From: an uncultured Sutterella sp.
GTDB lineage: Bacteria > Pseudomonadota > Gammaproteobacteria > Burkholderiales > Burkholderiaceae_F
Assembly (NCBI GenBank): GCA_905213905.1
Contig: CAJMKD010000015.1
Location: forward strand, 1-62,837
DNA: 62,837 bases
Direction: 5' to 3'
The translations under genes and the position numbers were made by a program. The notes below the pieces were generated by a model, which made no database searches, was not told where the DNA came from, and saw only the letters and a program-made list of their open reading frames with translations. Below, in pieces: positions 26,621 to 33,743 of the stretch. Each line of letters begins with the position of its first letter. The first letter of the stretch is position 1.

Positions 26621-26864
26621 GCAAACCAAAATCGCATTGAGAGAGATTTGCAATCAGACTCTCAAATTCGATTGAAAATGTCAATGCGACTGGGATTTAT
26701 TCGCATTTCGTTGCGACTCGGCAACGGGAAGTAAAAAAGAGAAATGGCGCAAAAAAAAGGAGGAAGATAAGAAATTCAGGCAATTGAAGCGATTTCGCCC
26801 GAGAACCCAGTGGTGGGCAGAACGTTGAACCAACGCTGAAATACGCGTAGACACTTGACGCAAG

Positions 26865-26916
26865 TGAGAACGATTTGCATAAAATTCGTCGCATAACGGA
26901 ACGGAAATCGTTCTCA
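26865..26916 (+). promoter_or_regulatory. Paired 12-bp inverted Fur-like half-sites upstream of the porin gene
   Basis: TGAGAACGATTT (26865-26876) and its exact reverse complement AAATCGTTCTCA (26905-26916), 28 bp apart and 68 bp before the porin ATG. They share TGAGAAC with the feo operator, suggesting one regulator for both directions. Confidence 0.55.
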
Positions 26917-26983
26917 TTCGAACCCTCGTGAGCAACTCCTCCTCCTAAGAAAGAGCGCCCACTATTCCGGGAGTACGCAAAAT

Positions 26984-28117
26984 ATGCTTCAGAAATCTCT
27001 TGCAGCGGCCGCCGTGATTGCGGCCTTTACCGCCGCGGCCGGCACGGCCGCCGCAGCCGATGTCACGCTTTACGGCACGGTCGACACGGGCTTCGTCTAT
27101 ACGCACGAAAAGCTGACCGGCGAAGAATCCGACAACCGCTTTGAAATGGCTTCGGGCTTCAACACCTCCTCGGTGTTCGGCCTCAAGGGCAACGAAGAAA
27201 TCGGCGACATGACCGTGAGCTTCGTGCTTGAAAACTCCTTCAATTCCGACGACGGTTCGCTTTCTGAAGAAAACCGCCTCTTTGACAAGGAAGCGCAGGT
27301 TTCCGTCGCAGGCCGCTTCGGCACGCTCTCCATGGGCCGCATGGGCGCGCTCACCGCGGGCGACGGCACGTACGACATCTTCATGGCCGGCGCCGACTCG
27401 ATGGACGGCGGCTACGGCGACTACGTGGGCACGGGCTACTGGCTCGACCGCGGCATCTACGACAACATGGTGACCTACCAGTCGCCTGAGTTCGGCGGCT
27501 TCACCGCCTTTGCGCAGTACTCCTTCGGCACGGAATCGAACGACGCCGAACACTCCCGCAACAAGAACCGCTATGCAGCCGTCGGCGCCACGCTTTCGGC
27601 CGGCAACTTCAATGCCGTCCTCGTGGTCGACACCGTGCTCGCCAACCGCAGCTTTGGCGATACGGCTGCCGATTACGCCAAGGACCGCGACGATGCGATG
27701 GCCGTGAGCTTCGGCATGAACTACGACTTCGGCTTCGTGCAGCCCTTCTTCGGCGCCCAGTACGGCAAGCATGAAAACGTGCTCGCCGGCAGCAACGCTG
27801 ACGACTATGCCTATGGCGACCTCGACGGCTATGCGCTCCACCTCGGCGCCATCGTCCCGAGCTCGCTCGGCGAAACCCAGGTTTCGCTCTTCTGGGCGGA
27901 TGGCGACGGCGACCTGTACAAGAGTGTTGGGGCCACGCCCACGAAGAACGACGTGTCCGTCTGGGGCATCGCGCTCTTCCACAACTATGAACTGAGCAAC
28001 CGCACGAGCCTTTACGTCGGCATGGGCTATTCCGATCAGGAAACGAAGCCTCAGGGCGGCGACAAGGTTGAAACGAAGGCCTATCAGTGCGGCCTCGGCC
28101 TCGTGCACTCGTTCTAA
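26984..28117 (+). CDS. Outer-membrane porin (betaproteobacterial, Gram-negative porin family)
   Basis: A 377-residue trimeric-porin-type protein. The Sec signal (MLQKSLAAAAVIAAFTAAAG) ends at AAAADVTLYGTVDTGF, the family start. Antiparallel strands run to the terminal SF, the C-terminal Phe needed for outer-membrane insertion. The GLKGNEEIGDMTVSFVLEN segment is typical of Burkholderiales porins. The Fur-like inverted repeat upstream suggests iron-dependent expression. A strong terminator follows. Confidence 0.95.
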   Translation: MLQKSLAAAAVIAAFTAAAGTAAAADVTLYGTVDTGFVYTHEKLTGEESDNRFEMASGFNTSSVFGLKGNEEIGDMTVSFVLENSFNSDDGSLSEENRLFDKEAQVSVAGRFGTLSMGRMGALTAGDGTYDIFMAGADSMDGGYGDYVGTGYWLDRGIYDNMVTYQSPEFGGFTAFAQYSFGTESNDAEHSRNKNRYAAVGATLSAGNFNAVLVVDTVLANRSFGDTAADYAKDRDDAMAVSFGMNYDFGFVQPFFGAQYGKHENVLAGSNADDYAYGDLDGYALHLGAIVPSSLGETQVSLFWADGDGDLYKSVGATPTKNDVSVWGIALFHNYELSNRTSLYVGMGYSDQETKPQGGDKVETKAYQCGLGLVHSF

Positions 28118-28286
28118 CGCCTGCACGATCTCATGGTTAGTCCGAGCTCGCTCTGAAAACGGGCCCGTGCGGGCCAGCGGCGAAAATGCCCTGAAACGGA
28201 CTTCATGTCCGTCTGCAGCCGGCAGGCGACGAAAAGCGCAAGCCGGCTGCGCAGCAGATCTTTTTCCAGATTCAAATCAAGGTTTG

Positions 28287-28316
28287 AAGGCGGTTCTTCG
28301 GAACCGCCTCTTTTTT
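28287..28316 (+). terminator. Porin gene terminator
   Basis: GGCGGTTC-TTCG-GAACCGCC with a perfect stem, a stable UUCG tetraloop and TCTTTTTT. Confidence 0.95.
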
Positions 28317-28435
28317 GCACTGAAGCGCTGCGGCAATGCTCGACGCCAATGAGCGGAAGAGGCACCAGAAGAGAAGAGGTGGTGGAAGGGGCAGCGCTTG
28401 AGAGCTGCCATCCCTTGCCAACCGTCGCCATGCCC

Positions 28436-28621
28436 TTAGGCGAAGCAAAAGCCCACGTGCGCCTGGAACATCTGGTCGGCGCGGTCATCCGTGCCGAAGC
28501 TATAGCGGCAGGAGAGGCCGAAGGTGAAATTCTCTTTCGCGGCGCTCACGCCGAACGTGGCGTTGTAAACGTTTTCAAGCACGTTCATGTTGGCGCGAGG
28601 GCCGCGGTGATGAAGGATGCA
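28436..28621 (-). pseudogene. C-terminal remnant of an autotransporter/outer-membrane beta-barrel protein
   Basis: A minus-strand frame of about 60 codons reads HHRGPRANMNVLENVYNATF and then FTFGLSCRYSFGTDDRADQMF, ending GFCFA at the TAA 28436-28438. This is the alternating pattern and spacing of the last strands of an autotransporter-type barrel. An in-frame TGA lies at 28622-28624 and no further barrel sequence is upstream, so only the tail survives. The final residue is Ala rather than the usual aromatic. Confidence 0.55.
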
Positions 28622-28774
28622 TCAACGCTTTAGAAGCGGCAAAAGTATGCTGCAGTGCGGCCAGCACAGAAAGCGAAGCTCGCGCATCCCAAAAGCAGAT
28701 GGAATGCGCGGGCGGGACTGGTCAAGCGTCAACGCTCAATGCGTGAGTCGCCAACCTTGAACGGCGTCTCAAGA

Positions 28775-30529
28775 CTACTTCGCAGCAGCGGCTTCAGCGC
28801 CCGCAATGCGGCCGAAGACGATGATGTCGGCGTAGGCATTCGAGCCGAGACGGTTCGTGCCGTGGGTCGAGCCCGTCACCTCGCCCGCAGCCCAGAGGCC
28901 GGGAATCGGCTTGTCGTTCTTATCGAGAACCTGGGCCTTCGGATTGATCTTGAGGCCGCCCATCGTGTGGTGGCAGCTCGGCACGCCGCGGTAGATCCAG
29001 TAGGGGCCGGTCGCCAAATCGAAGAAGCGGCCGCGGTAGATGCAATCGAGGTCCTTTCCGGTCTTTGCAAATTCGTTCACGCGGGCCACCGTCTTCTTGA
29101 GATTCTCGAAGGGAATCTTGAAGAACGCTGCGGCTTCTTCGAGCGTGTCCGCCTTGTGAAGCATGCCCGACTTCGTAAAGACTTCGACTTCGTCCTGGTG
29201 GTGCGTGATCGCGTGCGACTTCTTTTCGATCGCATCGTTGAAGAGCGCGTAGCAGTACTGGCCGGTCTGCTCGAGAATCGCCTTGCTCATGACGTCGCGG
29301 CGTTCGAGCTCTTCAACAAAGCGGTTCCCTTCCTGGTTGATGAGGATCGCGCCCTCAAAACGCGCGTCGTCGATGAGCTCGATCGCGCCCGTGATCGGAT
29401 CGCACATCGGATAGGTCTGGATGAGGTCCATGTTGACGACCTGCGCGCCTGCCTTTTCGCCCATGACGATGCCGTCGCCCGTTGCGCCGGGCATGTTCGT
29501 GGTCTTGAAGCCCGCGCCATAGAAAGGATTCGCCTTCGTGCGCATTTCGACATTGGCCGCAAAGCCGCCCGTGGCAATCACGACGCCTTTCTTCGCTTCA
29601 AATTCGTAGGTCTTGCCGTCCATCACGGCTTTGACGCCCACAATGCGGCCTTCGGGCGACTTGATGAGCTCTTCGGCCTTCATGCCCGTGATGATCGGGA
29701 TCTTGCGCGCATCTGCTGCCGCCATGAACTTGCGGATGAATTCGGTGCCGGTCGCACCCTTCGGAATCAGCGAGCGCTTCTTGGAATGACCGCCGAAGAA
29801 GAAAAGGTTGTCTTCCTGGAATTCGACGCCGATCACGTCGCGGCACCATTCTGCCGCTGGGAGCGCATTTTCGACCATCGTGCGGACCACCGCCGGATCG
29901 CCCTTGTAGTCGCCGCCCTTCATGGTGTCCTGGTAGTGGAGCTCGACCGAGTCGTCGAGAATGCCGAGCTTGCGCTGCACCCAGTTGTTGGCGGCAGCCA
30001 TTTCTGCGCCCGAAATCAGGGAATTGCCGCCCACGGAAGGCATCTTTTCGAGGATGACGACGCTCGCGCCCGCATCCTTGGCGGTGATGGCGGCGGAGAA
30101 CCCAGCGCCGCCCGAGCCGATCACGACCACGTCGTAGACGCTCTTTTCAGGCACCTTCGGCGCACGCTTCATGACAACCACGGGGCCGGCAAGCGTGACG
30201 CCCGCCTTCTCGGCCGCGGCCTTCACAGCGTCGCGAAGCGCTTCGGAGGATACGGTCGCGCCAGAGATGAGGTCGACGTCGGCCGTGTTGTTTTCGATCA
30301 TCGCCGCCTTCATGTCGGTGAAGACCTTGGCGGCAAGGATCGGATTCTCATTGGACTTCTTGATGTCGATCGACTGGATGCGACCCCCGTCAAAGGTGAC
30401 CGCCGCAACGACGTCGCCGTGCTTGCCGACGCCCGTCCCTTCGGTCGTGACCGGCGCGCCCTGCGCGAACTGCGCGGCGCCGAAGGCGAGCGAAAGGGCG
30501 AATGCGACGAGTGTGGCTTTTTTCTGCAT
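28775..30529 (-). CDS. Exported FMN/FAD flavoprotein, fumarate reductase (flavocytochrome c) family
   Basis: Predicted periplasmic reductase of 584 residues. A Sec signal (about 1-25) is followed by an FMN-binding domain with DLISGAT, whose T92 is the expected site of covalent FMN attachment by ApbE. An FAD_binding_2 domain starts with VVVIGSGGAGFSAAI at about 133. Residues corresponding to substrate-site ones in flavocytochrome c fumarate reductase seem kept: Arg in ERRDVMSKAI, His in SCHHTMGG and Arg in GTNRLGSNA. No haem CxxCH motif is present, so electrons must come from a separate partner. Reduction of fumarate or a related enoate such as urocanate is plausible; the exact acceptor is unknown. 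Confidence 0.9.
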   Translation of the reverse strand: MQKKATLVAFALSLAFGAAQFAQGAPVTTEGTGVGKHGDVVAAVTFDGGRIQSIDIKKSNENPILAAKVFTDMKAAMIENNTADVDLISGATVSSEALRDAVKAAAEKAGVTLAGPVVVMKRAPKVPEKSVYDVVVIGSGGAGFSAAITAKDAGASVVILEKMPSVGGNSLISGAEMAAANNWVQRKLGILDDSVELHYQDTMKGGDYKGDPAVVRTMVENALPAAEWCRDVIGVEFQEDNLFFFGGHSKKRSLIPKGATGTEFIRKFMAAADARKIPIITGMKAEELIKSPEGRIVGVKAVMDGKTYEFEAKKGVVIATGGFAANVEMRTKANPFYGAGFKTTNMPGATGDGIVMGEKAGAQVVNMDLIQTYPMCDPITGAIELIDDARFEGAILINQEGNRFVEELERRDVMSKAILEQTGQYCYALFNDAIEKKSHAITHHQDEVEVFTKSGMLHKADTLEEAAAFFKIPFENLKKTVARVNEFAKTGKDLDCIYRGRFFDLATGPYWIYRGVPSCHHTMGGLKINPKAQVLDKNDKPIPGLWAAGEVTGSTHGTNRLGSNAYADIIVFGRIAGAEAAAAK

Positions 30530-30757
30530 ACAGACTCCTCAGGAAAGGAACGATCGCGCATTGCGAACGCTGCCAGCAGGGCGCGATCGCTGAAGGCAGA
30601 GCCGCCCCGCTGGGGGCGGCCGCCTTCCTCATGCACCTGAGCCTACCTGTGCGCCGACGTCCTGAAATCGGTTTTTTCACTGATTTACCAGGCCATCCGA
30701 GGGCGCTCTCGAAAGAGCGCAAAGGCATCGGATGCACCCAGCAGAAAGCGCCGCTCG

Positions 30758-32086
30758 CTAGCGCGGCAGCAGGCGGTAAAGCCGATCGCCGGGGCGCACG
30801 CGCTCTGGGAGCGCGAAGGTCACTTCGTCGCCCTTGCGGGCTTCGCCGCACACGGCATCGTTGACGCGGAGCCCCGAGACCTTCGCCGTCACGGCGCCCG
30901 TGGTCGGGCCGATCACCAGCACGTCGTCGCCTTCGCGAAGCTCGCCCGCTTCGACAAGAAAGTGGCCGATGCCTGCCTTCGTGAAGCAGTTGAGGCATTT
31001 GCCGGCGTGCGCTTTGCGCACTGTGGCGCTCGAGCCGTAATCGGACGTGCGCTCGAGCGTCTCGCTCCCGAGGTACCAGCCGGTCCAGAAGCCGCGGTTG
31101 AAGACGCGTGCAAGCTGCTCTGTCCAGGCTGCCGCGCGCTCGGCCGTGAATTCGCCCGCGAGCACCGCTTCGAGCGCCGCCCGGTAGCATTCGACCGTCA
31201 TGCGGACGTACTCCGGGCCGCGTGCGCGGCCTTCGATCTTGAAGATGCGAATGCCAGCGGCGACCATGCGGTCCATGATCGAAATCGTCGACAGGTCCTT
31301 GGGCGAGAGAAAGCGTTTTCCCTCCACGTCGATTTCCGTGCCGCGCTCCGGATCAACGAGGCGGTAGCGGCGCCGGCAGGTCTGCAGGCACTCGCCGCGA
31401 TTGGCGCTTTTGCCGCGGGTGTGCAGGCTCAGATAGCAGCGTCCGCTCACCGCCATGCAGAGCGCGCCGTGCGCAAAGCACTCAATCCGGACGGGCTCGC
31501 CCGAAGGCCCGCAGATCTTCTCGCGCGCCGCTTCGGCTGCGATATGCGCAATGCGTTCGAGCGTGAGCTCCCGCGCGAGGACGACCGCGTTGGCAAACTG
31601 CGCGTAAAAGCGAAGCGACTCAAGATTCGAGATGCTGAGCTGCGTCGAGAGGTGCACGTTCAAGCCGATCGCGCGCGCATAAAGGAGCGCCGCCGCATCC
31701 GACAAGATGACGGCCGACACGCCGGCGTCGCGCGCTTCGTCGAGAAGCGCCCGCATCGCCGGCAGATCGTCGTCGTAGAGAACCGTGTTGACGGTGAGGT
31801 ACGACTTGATGCCGGCATCCCGGCAGCGGGCCGCAAGGCGCGAAAGGTCGGACCTGTCGAAGTCCCCAGCAGCATGCGCGCGCATGTTGAGTTCGCCTAC
31901 GCCGAAATAGACGGCATCCGCGCCGGCGGCAATCGCGGCTGAAAGCGAGGCGTCGCTCCCGACGGGCGCCAGGATTTCATAGGCGCTGCGAGGCAAGAGA
32001 GCGCAGGACGCGTCCAAAGGGCGCCCGGGCGCAGGCGAAGAGCACGAAGGCGATCGGTCGGCGGCGTAGATCTCAGAATTCTGCAT
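30758..32086 (-). CDS. U32 family peptidase-like protein (TrhP/YegQ-RlhA group)
   Basis: A 442-residue U32 protein. The family signature is clear: IECFAHGALCMAVSGRCYLS followed by ANRGECLQTCRRRY. The four cysteines of this region are thought to hold an iron-sulfur cluster. An N-terminal barrel begins at EILAPVGSDASLSAAIAAGADAVYFG. A small beta-barrel domain follows near the C-terminus. Characterised relatives in E. coli hydroxylate tRNA or rRNA using prephenate, so the peptidase name may mislead. The first 35 residues are low-homology and the start could be further in. Confidence 0.88.
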   Translation of the reverse strand: MQNSEIYAADRSPSCSSPAPGRPLDASCALLPRSAYEILAPVGSDASLSAAIAAGADAVYFGVGELNMRAHAAGDFDRSDLSRLAARCRDAGIKSYLTVNTVLYDDDLPAMRALLDEARDAGVSAVILSDAAALLYARAIGLNVHLSTQLSISNLESLRFYAQFANAVVLARELTLERIAHIAAEAAREKICGPSGEPVRIECFAHGALCMAVSGRCYLSLHTRGKSANRGECLQTCRRRYRLVDPERGTEIDVEGKRFLSPKDLSTISIMDRMVAAGIRIFKIEGRARGPEYVRMTVECYRAALEAVLAGEFTAERAAAWTEQLARVFNRGFWTGWYLGSETLERTSDYGSSATVRKAHAGKCLNCFTKAGIGHFLVEAGELREGDDVLVIGPTTGAVTAKVSGLRVNDAVCGEARKGDEVTFALPERVRPGDRLYRLLPR

Positions 32087-32391
32087 TGAAGTGCGGTGCG
32101 GCTTCTCGGGCTAGAAGAAAAAGCGGAACCTGATGCCCGATGCATCCGATATGGTCCGCCTGACGTTGAAAGCGCTTGGAAACGCTTGGAAGCGACTCAA
32201 AAGTGACGGACTCTAGCAGTTCGCCCGGCAGAAGGCAAACAGCGCCTGACCCGAGGCGCAGCAGGGAAGACGCAGGAAGCGCAAAAGACGCGCTGGAGGA
32301 TTGGGGCGAGCAGGCTGAGAGGCCTCAGGAAGGCGGCGCGGGAAAGCCGCAGGAAAGCTGCAAAAAAACTGCAGGGAAGCAGTCAAAAAAT
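32087..32391. other. Non-coding region upstream of the U32 gene
   Basis: No supported gene. It holds the U32 promoter and a purine-rich tract with repeated GGAAAGC/GCAG units at about 32335-32380. Confidence 0.4.
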
Positions 32392-32426
32392 GAGCACCTC
32401 CGCAGAAAGATAGGACGGAGATGCTC
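32384..32426 (-). terminator. Minus-strand terminator beyond the metal operon
   Basis: GAGCA-CTCCG pairs with CGGAG-TGCTC with one mismatch. On the minus strand TTTTTT follows. It lies 160 nt past the last gene of the metal operon (32585) and may end that transcript. Confidence 0.65.
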
Positions 32427-32523
32427 GAACGCGGCGCGCAGAGCAGTTGAAGCGCGCCGTTGGCTGAAGCCATGAATTTAGCAAATCCCGGCGCGCCCTT
32501 GCGAAGCGGAGCCGGGATTTTTT
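32392..32523 (+). ncRNA. Candidate structured small RNA ending at a plus-strand terminator
   Basis: Successive hairpins: GAGCAcCTCCG/CGGAGaTGCTC, GGCGCGC/GCGCGCC, GGCT/AGCC, then AAATCCCGGC (32483-32492)/GCCGGGATTT (32511-32520) with TTTTTT. This last is a strong plus-strand terminator, but no plus-strand gene lies upstream for many kilobases. No promoter was identified and no known RNA family was recognised. Confidence 0.35.
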
Positions 32524-32584
32524 GAATATTTGTCGCGCTTTCGTCGACAAATGCTGATTTTCAACAAACCGCTTGGGGCCTTCT

Positions 32585-33040
32585 TTACGGTCGCGGCATT
32601 TGCCGGGGCGCATCGGCAGCGTCTTGGGCGGGCGCCGCTTCAGCCGCATGGGGCGAGGGCGACGGCGCACGAACGTCGTCCGCCTCGGCGCTTTGCGTTG
32701 CTTTCGACGCTTGCGCGGCTTGATCCATCGCGGCCGAGGCATCCGCAGGCGCGCCCCCGAAGCGATTCAGGACCGAGAGAAACATTTCCCCCGCATTCGC
32801 CACGATGCGCTCAAAGTCGCGCATCCACCCGGAAACCGCCGCCATTGCCTCGCGAACGAGCGCTTTCGAGTCGGCAGGGGCGCCCAAAAGGACGCCCGCG
32901 GCGATGAGGCCGAAAACGGCCGCAATGCCGAGGAGCGTTGCGAGCGAAAAGACGAGGAGGACGATCGCCGCGGCTGCGAGAAGCAGCGCGGCGAGGCCCT
33001 TGAGGCCTTTCGAAAGGCAGTCGGCGAAAAACGTCTTCAT
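32585..33040 (-). CDS. Small membrane protein of the metal operon, unknown function
   Basis: A 151-residue protein. An N-terminal hydrophobic block (about residues 15-55, LAALLLAAAAIVLLVFSLAT onward) should form two membrane helices. A soluble helical part and a low-complexity Ala/Pro/Gln-rich tail follow. It is the last gene of a four-gene unit with an HMA-like protein and a P-type ATPase. I recognise no family; the context suggests a membrane-associated accessory role in metal handling. Confidence 0.65.
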   Translation of the reverse strand: MKTFFADCLSKGLKGLAALLLAAAAIVLLVFSLATLLGIAAVFGLIAAGVLLGAPADSKALVREAMAAVSGWMRDFERIVANAGEMFLSVLNRFGGAPADASAAMDQAAQASKATQSAEADDVRAPSPSPHAAEAAPAQDAADAPRQMPRP

Positions 33041-33104
33041 GAGCGGATTGGGTCGAAAGTTCGGAAAACCTCAGCAAATGTTCATCTTTGTACCAGAGCG
33101 GCGC

Positions 33105-33716
33105 TTAAAGCACACGGCGGTGCTGGTAGAGATGCACCCCGAGAAGCGCCGTGAAGCCCGTGCCGATCATCCAGTGGAGGCGCTTGCCGCCGGCGGCGAG
33201 AATGCCGATGCTCGCGAGATAGGCAAGAAGCATCAGGCGGTTCTGCGTGACGCGGCGCTTGCGGCCGCCCTTCTTCTGATCGGGCGCAACCAAGGGCGCA
33301 AGGAGGTCGAGCGCAGCGCCGCCCGTGCGGGCGACGGCGCCCTCCACCGTTTTGGCATAACGAGAGGCCGCAGCGCACGCGGCTTCGCAGGCAGCGGCAG
33401 CTTTCTCCTCTGCGGGCTTCTTCTCGGACGCAGGCGCTTCATCCGCATTCGCCTCGTCGTCGCCGAGGAACGCGAGGAAGAAGCCCGCGGATTCCAGCAG
33501 CGCTTCGGCCGAAGTCGCCGCCGGATCCCAGGTGAGAAGGAGGCTCCCGACGCGCGGATTGATCTGCGCGCCCGTGACGCCCTCGAGTCCCATGAGGAAC
33601 GATTCGACGTTGGCGATCGTTTCAGCATCCAGCCCCTGGAGCTTCTCGTGGCGCAGCCGCGCGCGTCCGCGGGTGAGCGAGCGGACGGCCGATTTGATTT
33701 CAGTGATGTCCATCAT
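33105..33716 (-). CDS. HMA-like protein without CxxC, with C-terminal membrane helices
   Basis: A 203-residue protein. Residues ~10-90 resemble a heavy-metal-associated domain preceded by an arginine-rich strand GRARLRH. The metal-binding CxxC is missing. The segment LEGVTGAQINPRVGSLLLTWD is visibly similar to IAGVTGVSVNVRTGSVILTVD near the N-terminus of the neighbouring ATPase. Residues ~105-165 are Ala/Lys-rich, and a hydrophobic region (LMLLAYLASIGILA) near 170-200 suggests membrane attachment. It starts 27 nt after the ATPase stop. A role as scaffold or partner of the ATPase is inferred. Confidence 0.75.
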   Translation of the reverse strand: MMDITEIKSAVRSLTRGRARLRHEKLQGLDAETIANVESFLMGLEGVTGAQINPRVGSLLLTWDPAATSAEALLESAGFFLAFLGDDEANADEAPASEKKPAEEKAAAACEAACAAASRYAKTVEGAVARTGGAALDLLAPLVAPDQKKGGRKRRVTQNRLMLLAYLASIGILAAGGKRLHWMIGTGFTALLGVHLYQHRRVL

Positions 33717-33743
33717 GTGTATTCTCCAATCGCTGGGTTCGCA

